DNA from: Pseudomonas sp. P8_241
GTDB lineage: Bacteria > Pseudomonadota > Gammaproteobacteria > Pseudomonadales > Pseudomonadaceae
Length of the DNA stretch: 64,000 bases
Reading direction: 5' to 3'
Assembly (NCBI RefSeq): GCF_034008315.1
Contig: NZ_CP125377.1
Location: 3,546,001-3,610,000 of the forward strand
Under the pieces are notes generated by a model. That model saw only the letters and a list, made by a program, of their open reading frames with translations. It searched no databases and was not told where the DNA came from. The translations under genes and the position numbers were made by a program. Positions 42,460 through 52,527 of this stretch are shown piece by piece. Within the stretch, counting starts at the first letter, position 1. Every line of letters starts with the position of its first letter.

Positions 42460-43983
42460 TTATTTGCGCAGTTCGCGCTTGAGGACTTTGCCCGCCGCCG
42501 AGAGTGGCAGTTCGTCACGAAACTCAACGGTTTTCGGGCATTTGTAGGGTGCGATGAATTCACGACAAAACAGCCGCAATTGCGCTTCATCGACGGGCGA
42601 AGCGGGCGTGCGCACCACCACCGCATGCACCGCCTCGCCCCACTGCGCATGGGGGATACCGATCACCGCGCACATCGCCACGGCCGGATGCCGGGCAAGG
42701 ACATTCTCGACTTCCACCGAATACACATTCTCGCCACCGCTGACGATCATGTCCTTGAGCCGGTCGACGATGAACAGGTAACCCTGCTCGTCCATCCACG
42801 CGGCATCGCCGGTATACAGCCAGCCGTTGCGCAGCGCCTGGGCGGTTTCTTCGGGTTTGTTCCAATAGCCCTGCATGATGTTCGGACCCCGCACGATGAT
42901 CTCGCCCACCGTGCCACGTGGAACTTCGTGGCCTTGCGGGTCGACGATCTTCACGTTGACGCCCAGCCCGCCACGCCCTACCGAGCGCGACAGTCCACTG
43001 ATGCGCGCCTCTGGGGTGTGGTTGCACGGCAGGTTGCTCGACACCACCGGGCAGGCCTCGGTCAGTCCGTAGGAATGCGACAGCTCGATGTCCGGAAACC
43101 GTTCGAGTACCTGCTCGACCATGTCACCGGCACTGGGCGAAGCGCCGTAGGTCAGACGTTTCAGGCTGCCCAGGTCATAGCGCTCGAAGTCAGGATGAGC
43201 CAATAACGCACCGATCATCGTTGGCACCAGCAGCGTCTCGGTGACCCGTTCTCGTTCGATGATCTGCAACGTTTGCAGGGCATCAAACCCGGACACCAGT
43301 ACATGGCTTTCACCGGCCAGAAACTGGATCAGTGCACGGGCCATGCCCGCCACATGAAACAGCGGCGCGACGTGCAGCAACAGGCCACCGCGTATCGGCG
43401 GCATGTCCACCATGCGCGGCATGCACGCCGACCACAGGTTCAAATGGGACTGCATCACACCCTTGGGAAATCCAGTGGTGCCGCCGGTGTACATGATGCA
43501 GGCCAGGTCTTCGCCACCACGACCGGCGTCCTCAATCGGCGTGGCCTGGTCAATCAATTGCGCGAAACCCAGCATGCCCAACGGCACTTCGCCCTCACCG
43601 GCGTAAATGAACCGCGGCGCATGTCGGGCCGTCTTGCGGATCTCATCGGCCAGACCAGCGAAATGCTCGTCGACAATCAGGATGCCGGTGTTGCAATCGT
43701 CCAGCGAGTAGACAATCTCCGGCACGCTCCAGCGTACATTCACCGGATTGAGCACCCCGCCACCCCACCACACGCCCATGATGTATTCCAGGTAACGGTC
43801 GGAGTTGAGCGCCAGCATGCCCACCCGGTCCCCCGCTGCCATGCCGAGGTTTTGCAAGGCGCCGGCCAGGCGTGCGACCCGCTCGCCAAATGCGCGATAG
43901 GTCTGGCGACGCTCGCCGAAGATCGTCGCGACATGGTCCGGGTTCTGTTGCAGCGTACGTTGCAGGCATTGGGTCATGAACAT
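42460..43983 (-). CDS. AMP-forming acyl-CoA ligase 1
   Basis: This 507-residue ANL-superfamily ligase has MYTGGTTGFPKGVMQSH (phosphate-binding loop, near residue 165), SHSYGLTEACPVVS, GEIIVRGPNIMQGYWNKPEETA near residue 360, YTGDAAWMDEQGYLFIVDRLKDMIVSGGENVYSVEVE and the terminal AAGKVLKRELRK with the catalytic lysine. It should make the acyl-CoA of a fatty or aryl-alkanoic acid. It lies four bases after the gene for its close paralogue, evidently the product of a tandem duplication. The start MFMTQC aligns with the paralogue's MYLTQG. Confidence 0.94.
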   Translation of the reverse strand: MFMTQCLQRTLQQNPDHVATIFGERRQTYRAFGERVARLAGALQNLGMAAGDRVGMLALNSDRYLEYIMGVWWGGGVLNPVNVRWSVPEIVYSLDDCNTGILIVDEHFAGLADEIRKTARHAPRFIYAGEGEVPLGMLGFAQLIDQATPIEDAGRGGEDLACIMYTGGTTGFPKGVMQSHLNLWSACMPRMVDMPPIRGGLLLHVAPLFHVAGMARALIQFLAGESHVLVSGFDALQTLQIIERERVTETLLVPTMIGALLAHPDFERYDLGSLKRLTYGASPSAGDMVEQVLERFPDIELSHSYGLTEACPVVSSNLPCNHTPEARISGLSRSVGRGGLGVNVKIVDPQGHEVPRGTVGEIIVRGPNIMQGYWNKPEETAQALRNGWLYTGDAAWMDEQGYLFIVDRLKDMIVSGGENVYSVEVENVLARHPAVAMCAVIGIPHAQWGEAVHAVVVRTPASPVDEAQLRLFCREFIAPYKCPKTVEFRDELPLSAAGKVLKRELRK

Positions 43984-43987
43984 GCTG

Positions 43988-45544
43988 TCAGCTCACCCCC
44001 CGATCCTTGCCGGCCCAGAATGGCTCGCGCAAATCGCGCTTGAGCACTTTGCCCGCGCCCGACAACGGCAACGCTGTGCGGAACTCCACTGATTTGGGCG
44101 TCTTGTAGCCGGCGATCTGGCGGCGACAGTGCTCGATGATCTGCGCGCCCGCCACTTGGGTTTGCGGTTTGAGCACGACCACCGCGTGCACCGCCTCGCC
44201 CCATTGCGCACACGGAATGCCGATCACCGCGCAGGCCGCGACGGCCGGGTGACTGGCGATGGCGCTTTCCACTTCGCCGGAATACACGTTCTCGCCACCG
44301 CTGACGATCATGTCCTTGAAGCGGTCGACGATGTAGATATACCCGTCCTCGTCCATGTAGGCGCCGTCGCCGGTGTGCATCCAGCCACCACGCAGGGCCT
44401 TGGCGGTTTCCTCGGGGTTGTTCCAGTAGCCGAGCATGATGTTCGGGCCGCGCACCACCACTTCGCCCACAGTGCCGCACGGTACGGGGTGGTCGTGTTC
44501 GTCGACGATGCGCACGATCACCCCCAGCCCCGGCCGTCCGGCCGAACGCAACCGGCCACTGGCGATGCCTTCGGCGTTATGGTTCTCGGGGCCGTTGGCG
44601 GTAATCGGTGGTGCCGCTTCGGTCATGCCGTAGCCCTGGGTGAACTCGACATTCGGCAGCGCTTTGAGCGCCAGTTCCAGCAAGGGCACGGCAATCGGTG
44701 AGGCGCCATAGGTCAGGCAGCGCAGGCAACTCAGATCATGCTGGGCGAATTGCGGGTGCATGATCAGCACTTGCAACATGGTCGGCACGATCAGAATGTC
44801 GGTAATGCGTTCGCGCTCGATGGTGCGCATCACGTCCAGCGCATCGAAGGCCGGAACGAAGATGCTCGGCAGCCCGAGGAGCGAAATCAGGATCACCCGC
44901 GACAGCGCCGCCAGGTGGAACATCGGCGCGATGTGCAAGGTCAGGGCATCGGCCGGCACCGGCACATCGGCGGCCCGGGCCACGGCGGCTGACCACAGGT
45001 TCATGTGCGATTGCATGACGCCCTTCGGCCGACCGGTGGTGCCGCCGGTGTACATGATGCTGGCCAGGTCGTCGCCGCCACGAAACGCATCGTCGACAGG
45101 CGCCGTGTCACGGATCAGTTGCTCGTAGGACAACATGCCCTCGGGCAATTGACCGTCGCCGATATAAATCAGCAAGGGTCGCACCCTGGCGGTGCTGGCG
45201 ATGCCTTCGGCCATGGGCACAAAAGTATCGTCGATCAGCAGGATGCGGGTATCGCAGTCGTCCAGCGAGTAGACGATTTCCGGCACGCTCCAGCGGATGT
45301 TTACCGGATTGACCACGCCGCCCCCCCACCAGGTCGCGAGGAAATATTCGAGGAACCGGTCGCAATTCAGGCCCAGCAGACCGACCCGATCGCCGGTCTG
45401 CATACCCAGTTGCTGCAAGGCACCGGCCAGACGAGCGACGCGCTCGGCCAGCTCGGCATAGGTGCGACGGCGGTCGCGAAACACAGTCGCCAATGCGTGG
45501 GGACGTTGTTGCAGCACATGGTGCAGGCCTTGGGTCAGATACAT
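43988..45544 (-). CDS. AMP-forming acyl-CoA ligase 2
   Basis: This 518-residue paralogue of the ligase encoded at 42460 shares its full motif set: MYTGGTTGRPKGVMQSHMNL, QGYGMTEAAPPITAN, GEVVVRGPNIMLGYWNNPEETA, DRFKDMIVSGGENVYSGEVE and GAGKVLKRDLREP. The substrate-pocket region around residues 190-260 differs most from the paralogue, so the two may prefer different chain lengths or intermediates. The gene follows an enoyl-CoA hydratase gene by 54 bp in one leftward transcript. Confidence 0.94.
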   Translation of the reverse strand: MYLTQGLHHVLQQRPHALATVFRDRRRTYAELAERVARLAGALQQLGMQTGDRVGLLGLNCDRFLEYFLATWWGGGVVNPVNIRWSVPEIVYSLDDCDTRILLIDDTFVPMAEGIASTARVRPLLIYIGDGQLPEGMLSYEQLIRDTAPVDDAFRGGDDLASIMYTGGTTGRPKGVMQSHMNLWSAAVARAADVPVPADALTLHIAPMFHLAALSRVILISLLGLPSIFVPAFDALDVMRTIERERITDILIVPTMLQVLIMHPQFAQHDLSCLRCLTYGASPIAVPLLELALKALPNVEFTQGYGMTEAAPPITANGPENHNAEGIASGRLRSAGRPGLGVIVRIVDEHDHPVPCGTVGEVVVRGPNIMLGYWNNPEETAKALRGGWMHTGDGAYMDEDGYIYIVDRFKDMIVSGGENVYSGEVESAIASHPAVAACAVIGIPCAQWGEAVHAVVVLKPQTQVAGAQIIEHCRRQIAGYKTPKSVEFRTALPLSGAGKVLKRDLREPFWAGKDRGVS

Positions 45545-45598
45545 GGGGCTCTCCTGTAAATTATTGTTGTCAGGCAGGGTCGCAAGCGGTGTCGCGAA

Positions 45599-46402
45599 TC
45601 AGGTGCCGGTGTATTTCGGCGGGCGTTGTTCGGCCAGGGCCATGCGCCCTTCGGCGTGATCCTCGCTGTCGCGCAGCAAACCCCAGTGAAGATGGGCCTG
45701 GCTGGCGAACTCGCGGGGTGTCAGGTGCGCGGTTTGCAAAGCCAGGCGCTTGATCGACTGCACCGCCAACGGGCCGTTGGCGGCAATGCGCTCTGCCAGG
45801 TCCAGGGCCGCCGGGAGCAACCGTTGCCGGGGCAGCAGCTCGATTACCAGCCCGATGCGCAAGGCTTCCTGGGCGCTGACCGACTCTCCCGTCAGGGCAA
45901 TTTTCATGGCGTGGGCGGCGGGAATCGCGCGCAGCAGCAATTGCACGCCACCCGCCACCGGAATGCTCGCGTCGCGTACTTGTGGCAGGCCAAAGGTGGC
46001 GGCGTCGACGGCGATCCGCAGATCACACTGCAGCGCCAACTCCAGACCGCCCCCCAGGCAGGCACCATTGACGGCAGCGATCATCGGCTTCCAGATGTCC
46101 AGGTCGCTGAGGTCCAGGAGGCGCGTGTAGCCACCCTCCTCGGCTTCGGTCTCGCGGCTTTTCAGTGTCCCTGCGACAAACCCGGACGCTGGCCGCAATG
46201 ATTCCTTGTGGCTTGCGCCGCAACAAAAGGCTCGCTCTCCGGCACCGGTCAGCACAATGACCCGCACCTGTTCGTCATCCTGGCAGGCGCCCAGGGTCTT
46301 GCGCAGGTGCATCAGGTCGCTGGCGCTCAGCGCATTGTCCGACTGTTGCGCATCGAGCGTGATCAGCGCCACGTGATCGATGATCTTGAACTGAATGGCC
46401 AT
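45599..46402 (-). CDS. Enoyl-CoA hydratase/isomerase family protein (crotonase fold)
   Basis: This 267-residue crotonase has the oxyanion-hole segment AAVNGACLGGGLELALQCDLRIAVDAATFGLPQV near residues 95-130 and VIVLTGAGERAFCCGASHKE near residue 50. Where classical hydratases have QPE and an AME glutamate, this protein reads LPQ and AMK. Both catalytic glutamates therefore seem to be missing by eye, and it may be an isomerase, a thioesterase-like enzyme or a different crotonase reaction. It leads the acyl-CoA ligase operon. A regulon palindrome lies 104 bp upstream, shared with the divergent LuxR gene. Confidence 0.88.
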   Translation of the reverse strand: MAIQFKIIDHVALITLDAQQSDNALSASDLMHLRKTLGACQDDEQVRVIVLTGAGERAFCCGASHKESLRPASGFVAGTLKSRETEAEEGGYTRLLDLSDLDIWKPMIAAVNGACLGGGLELALQCDLRIAVDAATFGLPQVRDASIPVAGGVQLLLRAIPAAHAMKIALTGESVSAQEALRIGLVIELLPRQRLLPAALDLAERIAANGPLAVQSIKRLALQTAHLTPREFASQAHLHWGLLRDSEDHAEGRMALAEQRPPKYTGT

Positions 46403-46506
46403 GGGCTAACTCCTGCGCTCCACCGCTGTTGCGCTGTTCTGATGGAGGGCCAGGCGGCACTCCTGTTGTTATGCCGTCCAGTAGACCAATCGGCGAATCG
46501 ACGACG

Positions 46507-46525
46507 ACCACCCGCATCGGGTGGC
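46507..46525. promoter_or_regulatory. Regulon palindrome, site 4 (between hydratase and LuxR genes)
   Basis: ACCACCCGCATCGGGTGGC, nearly perfect dyad symmetry. It lies 104 bp before the hydratase start and 93 bp before the divergent LuxR start, so one site could serve both. Confidence 0.8.
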
Positions 46526-46618
46526 GGATGCCGAAGTCGGGGTCATGACCGTCGGGCTGTGGGTTACACTCGATTGGATTCAATGCACCCATAAAACAAA
46601 AATGATTCGGACAACCCC

Positions 46619-49450
46619 ATGGACAAACACCGCAAGTCCAATGCATCGGACACCCTCGCGAGCCAGGTCTTGAATCCGACACAGTCGCCGATCGTCAGTA
46701 CCAAACTGATTCCGCCGCGCGGCACCGGGCGCCTGATTTCCCGCGAGCGCCTGCAGGAGCAAATGCTCAAGGCCCGCCGCCAGCGCTGCATCGTGCTCAA
46801 GGGCCCGGCCGGTTGCGGCAAGACTTCAACGCTGATTGCCTGGCGGCAGGCGCTGTTACCCTTGGGTTTCGATGTGGCGTGGCTGACGCTGTCGGCCGAC
46901 GACAACGAATTGACCCGGTTTATCGACTACCTGCTGGCGAGCCTCGGCCAGATCGACGCCACCCTGGTGCGCGAAGCGACCCAGCTGGAAGGTCGAGGTA
47001 TCGACAGCGAGGCGGTGGAACGCACGGTCATCACCCTGGTGCGCAGCATTGCCAGTCGTGGCCGCGAACTGGTGCTGGTGCTCGATGACCTGCACCACCT
47101 GACCGACGTAGGCATTCATCAGGCCCTGCAATGGCTGATCGACTACGCGCCGGCCAACCTGCACCTGGCATTGGTGTCGCGCAGTGCCGTGCCTTTGTCC
47201 CTGGCGCGGTTGCGCAGCCAGGCGTTGGTACTGGAACTGAACCTGCGCGACTTGCGCTTCACCCCGGCCGAATCCGAACAGTTCCTCAAAGCGCAACTGG
47301 GCGAGATCAATGCCCGTGACGCCAGGCAGATGCACGAGCTGACCGATGGCTGGGTGGCAGGTCTGCAACTGCTTGCCGTCAGCCACAAAAAGAAGCGTTC
47401 GCCGCAGGCGCCAGGCGCCATCTCCGTGCAGACGCAGGTGCGGGACAATCAGGCGTTCGCCAGTTTTTTTGAAATCGAAGTGTTATCCCACCTGTCGCCG
47501 ACAGACCTCGACCTGATGTTACTCATGGCGGTGTGCAACCGCTTCTGCGCCTCGTTGTGCGCAGCGCTCAGTGGCTACCCGCAAGCGGTCGCCGAGGCCA
47601 ACGCACTGCTGGCGCGCCTGGAACGCGACAACCTGTTCCTGATTCCGGTGGATAGCACCGAACGTGAAACCTGGTATCGCCTGCACCCGCTGCTGCGCGA
47701 AACCCTGCTCAAGTATTTCGATTCGCGCACCCAGGCCGAACAACAAGTGGTGCACGTCCGTGCCTGGAACTGGTTCCGTGACCATCGTTACCTGGATGAA
47801 GCGGTGCACCATGCGGTGATGGGTGGCGATCCATCGGCCGCTGCCGACCTGGTGGAGCAGAACGCCGAGGCACTGTATGCCCATGGCGACTTGCGCATGT
47901 TGATCGAACTGGTTCGACTGCTGCCGGTCGAGCAGGTACAGGCGCGGGTCAAACTGCGGATCCTCAAGGCACGGATGCAACTCTATGCCCGGGACTTCGA
48001 TGCCTGCACCAACAGCCTCGAACAGCTGTTCCGCGATGTTCCCCAAAGCGAAGTGCATGACCGTTTCATGATCTCGTTGCTGCGGGCGTCCCTGGCGCTG
48101 CAACGCGATGACACCGTCGCGGCCATGTCGGTGCTGCCGCAACTGCTCAACCCGCCACCCGGCAGCAACAGCGTTGCCATCGGATCTTGCGCCAACATCC
48201 TGTCCTGGCTGTACATGCACCGCGGCGAATACGAAAAGGCCCGGCAGGTGCAACTCGACCGCCCTGCCTTGCTGATCAATGGCGAACCGCTGCTGGGCAC
48301 CACGGCGGGCAGCCTGCAAGGGCGCTGCATGATCGGCCTGAGCCTGGCGCTCGAAGGCCAGATGACCCAGGCGGAACGGGTTTATCGCGATGTGCTGCAT
48401 GAGGCCAGCCACTGCGGCAAGGCCGGTGCCGATGCGACGTACCTCTCCGCGGCGCTGCTGGGCGAAGTGCTCTACGAAACCAATGACGTCGACGCGGCGT
48501 TTAAACTGCTGTCGGGCTGGATCGATATCCTGGAGCGGATCTCGATCCCCGACTCGGTACTGCGCGTGCTGCAAGTGCTGTGGAATGTGCAATGGCTGGC
48601 AGGCAATCAGCAGGAAGCGCTGGCGTTTGTCGAACGGCTGGACGAGTACGCGATCAAGCTCGGCCTGGAACGCCTGCAAGCGTATTGCCTGACCTGGCAG
48701 GTACGCTGGTTGCTGATCCTCGGTGAATCGGCGGCGGCACACGCCAAACTGACGCGTCTGGAGGCCATCGATGCCCGGCACCCGGACGCCGGGCAGACGG
48801 CGCTCAAGGAAATCCACATCCTCACCGAGAACGCCCGCATTCGCTGGCAGCTGGCTCAAGGCGACCTGGAGGGTGCGGCGAAGCGCATCGAACGACTGAT
48901 CGAGACCTGCGAGCGCCACCGACGCCAACTTGGCACGGTGCGTCTGCTGGTGCTCGGGGCGGTGATCGAGTCCGAGCGAGGCAATCATGAGCTGGCGCGA
49001 GACAAAATAATGCAAGCCTTGCGTCGTGGGCAGCGCTTCGGCCTGGTCCGCAGCCTGCTCGATGCCCATCAGGATGGGCTGAAGCTGATTGGCGACATCG
49101 CCAGCCGCGAGACTCTCGACCCGGTGCTGGCATTCTATGTCGAGCGGCTGCAAGCGGCCGACGTAACTGCACCCGCCGTATCGAAGGATAAACCGACCAC
49201 CACGACCACCAGCAAACCGCTGGCGGCCGGGATCGAGCCCTTGAGCGAGCGGGAAATCGAAGTCGTGCGCCTGCTGGCCCAGGCCCTGCCCAACAAGAAA
49301 ATCGCCCGTGCCTTGGGGCTGTCCCCGGAAACCGTGAAATGGCACCTGAGCCATATCTACAGCAAGCTCGGCGTCAGCAGCCGCGATGAAGCAGTGGCGC
49401 GGGTGCGTGATCTGGAGTCGCAGGGCAACGTCGCCCCCCCCGGCACTTAA
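46619..49450 (+). CDS. MalT-like LuxR-family regulator
   Basis: This 943-residue ATP-dependent LuxR regulator starts [18 protein letters not shown] near residue 24. It has P-loop [19 protein letters not shown] near residue 61 and [15 protein letters not shown] as Walker B near residue 150. A long tetratricopeptide-like arm covers residues 350-850, and the C-terminal helix-turn-helix is [45 protein letters not shown]. This size and layout match MalT and AlkS. It is divergent from the ligase operon and followed by the dehydrogenase operon at 49691. It is the best candidate for the activator that reads the shared palindrome. Inducer unknown. Confidence 0.94.
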   Translation: MDKHRKSNASDTLASQVLNPTQSPIVSTKLIPPRGTGRLISRERLQEQMLKARRQRCIVLKGPAGCGKTSTLIAWRQALLPLGFDVAWLTLSADDNELTRFIDYLLASLGQIDATLVREATQLEGRGIDSEAVERTVITLVRSIASRGRELVLVLDDLHHLTDVGIHQALQWLIDYAPANLHLALVSRSAVPLSLARLRSQALVLELNLRDLRFTPAESEQFLKAQLGEINARDARQMHELTDGWVAGLQLLAVSHKKKRSPQAPGAISVQTQVRDNQAFASFFEIEVLSHLSPTDLDLMLLMAVCNRFCASLCAALSGYPQAVAEANALLARLERDNLFLIPVDSTERETWYRLHPLLRETLLKYFDSRTQAEQQVVHVRAWNWFRDHRYLDEAVHHAVMGGDPSAAADLVEQNAEALYAHGDLRMLIELVRLLPVEQVQARVKLRILKARMQLYARDFDACTNSLEQLFRDVPQSEVHDRFMISLLRASLALQRDDTVAAMSVLPQLLNPPPGSNSVAIGSCANILSWLYMHRGEYEKARQVQLDRPALLINGEPLLGTTAGSLQGRCMIGLSLALEGQMTQAERVYRDVLHEASHCGKAGADATYLSAALLGEVLYETNDVDAAFKLLSGWIDILERISIPDSVLRVLQVLWNVQWLAGNQQEALAFVERLDEYAIKLGLERLQAYCLTWQVRWLLILGESAAAHAKLTRLEAIDARHPDAGQTALKEIHILTENARIRWQLAQGDLEGAAKRIERLIETCERHRRQLGTVRLLVLGAVIESERGNHELARDKIMQALRRGQRFGLVRSLLDAHQDGLKLIGDIASRETLDPVLAFYVERLQAADVTAPAVSKDKPTTTTTSKPLAAGIEPLSEREIEVVRLLAQALPNKKIARALGLSPETVKWHLSHIYSKLGVSSRDEAVARVRDLESQGNVAPPGT

Positions 49451-49465
49451 CGCAAAACGCCCTCA

Positions 49466-49550
49466 CTGTAGGAGCCGGCTTGCTGGCGATTGGGCCTCAA
49501 GTCTTGCGGCCATCTCCCGGACGCCATCGCTGGCAAGCCAGCTCCTACAG
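49466..49550. repeat. REP doublet
   Basis: CTGTAGGAGCCGGCTTGCTG and CTGGCAAGCCAGCTCCTACA, inverted with about 45 bp between them, just after the LuxR stop. Confidence 0.9.
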
Positions 49551-49586
49551 AACTTGTGTCCGCTTCAAACACTGAATTTCCAGCCC

Positions 49587-49605
49587 GCCACCCACCTCGG
49601 GTGGC
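49587..49605. promoter_or_regulatory. Regulon palindrome, site 5 (second dehydrogenase operon)
   Basis: GCCACCCACCTCGGGTGGC lies 85 bp before the GTG start at 49691; both GCCACCC and GGGTGGC arms are perfect. Confidence 0.8.
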
Positions 49606-49690
49606 GTTCGCCCGATGCCCCCCACCTATCGTAAGGCTCATCCACAGGCGCCTGGCCCATTGCCGGCTTGCCATCGATGAGGAGTCTTGC

Positions 49691-50830
49691 GTGCACATCG
49701 CCCGAACCGTTTTCCGCGACGACCATGAAATGTTCCGCACCACCGTGCGCCGTTTTTTCGAGCGTGAATGCCTGCCCCGTCAGGCCTCGTGGGACAAGGC
49801 CGGTCAAGTCGACCGCGAAACCTGGCTCAAGGCCGGCCGCGAAGGCTTGCTCGGCATCACCCTGCCCACGGAATACGGTGGTGGCGGTGGCGATTTCGGC
49901 CACTGCGCAGTGTTCAACGAAGAGTTCGCCCGGGCCGGTATCAGCGGTGCCTACTTCGGCATGCACTCCGACGTCATCGCCCCCTACATCAATCGTTGCG
50001 GCAACGACGAACAGAAACAGCAATGGCTACCGGGCATCTGCTCCGGCGAAACCATCCTCGCTATCGCCATGACCGAGCCCGGTACCGGCAGCGACCTCAA
50101 GGCCGTGCGCACCACAGCCGTACGCGATGGCGACGAGTACGTGATCAATGGCAGCAAGACGTTCATCAGCAACGGCCTGACCGCCGATCTGGTGATCGTC
50201 GTGTGCAAGACCGACCCGGCCGCTGGCGCCAAGGGCATCAGCCTGATCGCCGTGGAAACCCATCGCCCCGGCTTCAAGCACGGGCGCAAACTGGAGAAAG
50301 TCGGGCAGCACGCCCAGGACACCGCCGAACTGTTCTTCGACAACGTGCGCGTGCCGGTGGGCAACCGCCTCGGCGAAGAAGGCCAGGGCTTCGTCTACCT
50401 GATGGGCGAACTGCCCCAGGAACGTTTCTCCATCGCCGTGTCCGCCGCCGCCAAGCTCGAGCGTCTGCTGGAGCAGACCCTCGACTACGTGAAGGACCGC
50501 AAGGCTTTCAACCAGACCGTGTGGGACTTCCAGAACAGCAAATTCAAGCTCGCTGACATAAAGGCTCAAGCCACCGCCATGCGGGTGATGGTCGACTACT
50601 ACCTGGGCGAGCACATGCGCCGCCGGTTGACCCTCGAAGAAGCGGCCATCGCCAAGCTCTACACCACCGAAACCCTGTGGAAATGCATCGACGACATGGT
50701 CCAGCTGCACGGCGGCTACGGCTACATGATGGAGTACCCGATTGCCCGTGCGTTCGTCGACATGCGCGTCAACCGCATCTACGGCGGCACCAGTGAAGTC
50801 ATGCGCGAAATGATCGCGCGCAAGCTCTGA
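49691..50830 (+). CDS. Acyl-CoA dehydrogenase (paralogue of 41081-42220)
   Basis: This 379-residue protein has the same length and motif order as the one encoded at 41081: AMTEPGTGSDLKAVRTTAVRDGDEYVINGSKTFISNGLT, ELFFDNVRVPVGNRLGEEGQGF, LHGGYGYMMEYPIARAFVDMRVNRIYGGTSEVMREMIARKL. The GTG at 49691 with GAGGAG six bases ahead aligns with the paralogue's ATG start, so a longer reading that crosses the REP and the palindrome is rejected. It begins a rightward operon of five genes that carries a full beta-oxidation set. Confidence 0.93.
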   Translation: MHIARTVFRDDHEMFRTTVRRFFERECLPRQASWDKAGQVDRETWLKAGREGLLGITLPTEYGGGGGDFGHCAVFNEEFARAGISGAYFGMHSDVIAPYINRCGNDEQKQQWLPGICSGETILAIAMTEPGTGSDLKAVRTTAVRDGDEYVINGSKTFISNGLTADLVIVVCKTDPAAGAKGISLIAVETHRPGFKHGRKLEKVGQHAQDTAELFFDNVRVPVGNRLGEEGQGFVYLMGELPQERFSIAVSAAAKLERLLEQTLDYVKDRKAFNQTVWDFQNSKFKLADIKAQATAMRVMVDYYLGEHMRRRLTLEEAAIAKLYTTETLWKCIDDMVQLHGGYGYMMEYPIARAFVDMRVNRIYGGTSEVMREMIARKL

Positions 50831-50857
50831 ATCTCTCAAACAGCAAGGAAAACAACG

Positions 50858-52042
50858 ATGAGCCAAAAAGTGTTCGTGGCTGGCGTCGGCATGATCCAGT
50901 TCAAGAAACCGGGGACCAATGAGCCCTACGACATCATGGGTGAACAAGCCATTCGCCTGGCCTTGGCCGATTGCGGCCTGGACGTTCGCGACATCCAGCA
51001 GGCCTACGCCGGTTACGTCTACGGCGACTCCACCTGCGGCCAGAAAGCCCTGTATCGCGTGGGCATGACCGGAATCGCGCTGATCAACGTCAACAACAAC
51101 TGCGCCACCGGCTCCAGCGCACTGTTCCTCGCCCGTCAGGCCGTGGCCAGCGGTGCGGTGGATTGCGCCCTCGCGTTTGGGTTTGAGCAGATGAATCCGG
51201 GTGCGCTCAAATCCGCCTGGACCGACCGTGCCCCGGCCACCGAGCGCGCCCTCACGCTGACCAACGAACTGGTCGGCATGCCCGACCTGCCCACCGCGAT
51301 CCGCCAGTTCGCCGGTGCCGGTTACGCCCATATGCAGAAGTACGGCACCCAACTGGAAACTTTCGCCAAGATCCGCGCCAAGGCCAGCCGCCACGCGGCC
51401 AACAACCCGCTGGCGGTGTTCCGCAACGTGGTCAGCACCGAAGAAGTCCTGGCTGCGCCCATGCTCTGGGAAGGCGTACTGACCCGCTTGATGGCCTGCC
51501 CGCCAACCTGCGGCGCCGCCGCGACCATCGTGGTCTCCGAAGCCTTCGCGAAAAAGCACGGCCTGCGCACCGATGTGTTGATGGCCGGCCAGGCGTTGAC
51601 TACCGACCTGCCGAGCACCTACGACGCCAAGGACATGATCCGCGTGGTCGGTTTCGACATGACGCGCATGGCCGCCGACATCGCCTACAACCAGGCCGGC
51701 ATCGGGCCCAAAGACATCGACGTGATCGAGTTGCACGACTGTTTCGCCCAGAACGAGCTGCTGACCTACGAAGGCCTGGGCCTGTGCGCCGAAGGTGGCG
51801 CCGAGCAACTGGTCAACGACGGCGACAACACCTACGGCGGCGAGTGGGTGACCAACCCGTCCGGCGGCCTGCTCTCCAAGGGCCACCCACTGGGTGCCAC
51901 CGGCCTGGCGCAGTGCTACGAGCTGACCCACCAATTGCGCGGCACCGCCGACAAGCGCCAGGTGCAGGACGCGCGTATCGCCGTGCAACACAACCTCGGC
52001 CTGGGCGGTGCCTGCGTCGTCACCGTGTACCAGAAACACTGA
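50858..52042 (+). CDS. Thiolase-fold lipid-transfer protein (paralogue of 39844-41052)
   Basis: This 394-residue protein has C82 in NVNNNCATGSSALF, ELHDCFAQNELLTYEGLG, SGGLLSKGHPLGATGLAQCYE and GLGGACVVTVYQ. It is highly similar to the leftward paralogue. The two may accept successive intermediates of a branched or ring-bearing side chain. AAGGA lies ahead of the ATG, 27 bp after the dehydrogenase stop. The MaoC pair follows. Confidence 0.9.
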   Translation: MSQKVFVAGVGMIQFKKPGTNEPYDIMGEQAIRLALADCGLDVRDIQQAYAGYVYGDSTCGQKALYRVGMTGIALINVNNNCATGSSALFLARQAVASGAVDCALAFGFEQMNPGALKSAWTDRAPATERALTLTNELVGMPDLPTAIRQFAGAGYAHMQKYGTQLETFAKIRAKASRHAANNPLAVFRNVVSTEEVLAAPMLWEGVLTRLMACPPTCGAAATIVVSEAFAKKHGLRTDVLMAGQALTTDLPSTYDAKDMIRVVGFDMTRMAADIAYNQAGIGPKDIDVIELHDCFAQNELLTYEGLGLCAEGGAEQLVNDGDNTYGGEWVTNPSGGLLSKGHPLGATGLAQCYELTHQLRGTADKRQVQDARIAVQHNLGLGGACVVTVYQKH

Positions 52043-52072
52043 AGCCGCCGGCATTGAAGAGGAGTCACTCAG

Positions 52073-52513
52073 ATGATCGACAAGAAGCACATCGGCAGAC
52101 AACTGCCCACGTTCCTCGCCACCGCTGAAGCCGGGCAACTGCGCTTCTTCGCCAAGGCCACCGGGGAAACCAACCCGATCTACTTCGATGACCAGGCCGC
52201 TCGCGACGCGGGCTATCCCAACCTGCCGCTGCCGCCGACCTTCCTGTTCTCGCTGGAGTTCCAGATCCCGTCCAACACCTGGCGCGACGAGCTGGGCATC
52301 GTCACCGCGCGCATCCTGCACGGTGAAGAGTCGTTCCGTTATCACCGCATGGCCTATGCCGGCGACACCCTGCGCTTTGATGTGCGCATCGCCGACATCT
52401 ACGACAAGAAAGGCGGTGCCCTGGAGTTCGTGGTGCGCGAAACCCGAGTCACCAATCAACACGGTGAGCACGTCGCAGACTTGCGCAGCGTGCTCGTGCA
52501 ACGCAACAGCTGA
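52073..52513 (+). CDS. MaoC-like hot-dog protein, probably non-catalytic half (FAS1-dehydratase N-terminal type)
   Basis: This 146-residue hot-dog-fold protein reads RFFAKATGETNPIYFDDQAARDAGYPNLPLPPTFLF near residue 25. At the hydratase motif it has E32 and Y37 where active MaoC hydratases have aspartate and histidine. It probably needs the next protein, which keeps both residues, to form a heteromeric enoyl-CoA hydratase, as seen in actinobacterial steroid catabolism (ChsH1/ChsH2-like and HtdX-type pairs). GAGGAG lies ahead of the ATG. Only 14 bp separate the two genes. Confidence 0.8.
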   Translation: MIDKKHIGRQLPTFLATAEAGQLRFFAKATGETNPIYFDDQAARDAGYPNLPLPPTFLFSLEFQIPSNTWRDELGIVTARILHGEESFRYHRMAYAGDTLRFDVRIADIYDKKGGALEFVVRETRVTNQHGEHVADLRSVLVQRNS

Positions 52514-52527
52514 GGCGCAGAACAAGC

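Noticed and set aside
47519..49354. An open frame of 611 codons on the minus strand
   Set aside because: It lies opposite the MalT-like LuxR gene, whose P-loop and helix-turn-helix are intact; the antisense product has no recognisable features.
49490..49690. Upstream extension of the acyl-CoA dehydrogenase gene
   Set aside because: It would translate the REP and the regulon palindrome; the GTG at 49691 has a ribosome binding site and aligns with the paralogue's start.
50027..52525. An open frame of 832 codons on the minus strand
   Set aside because: It is antisense to a dehydrogenase gene, a thiolase gene and a hot-dog protein gene, all with clear motifs. Its translation is rich in histidine, glycine, valine and glutamine without domains, as expected from codon bias of the real genes.
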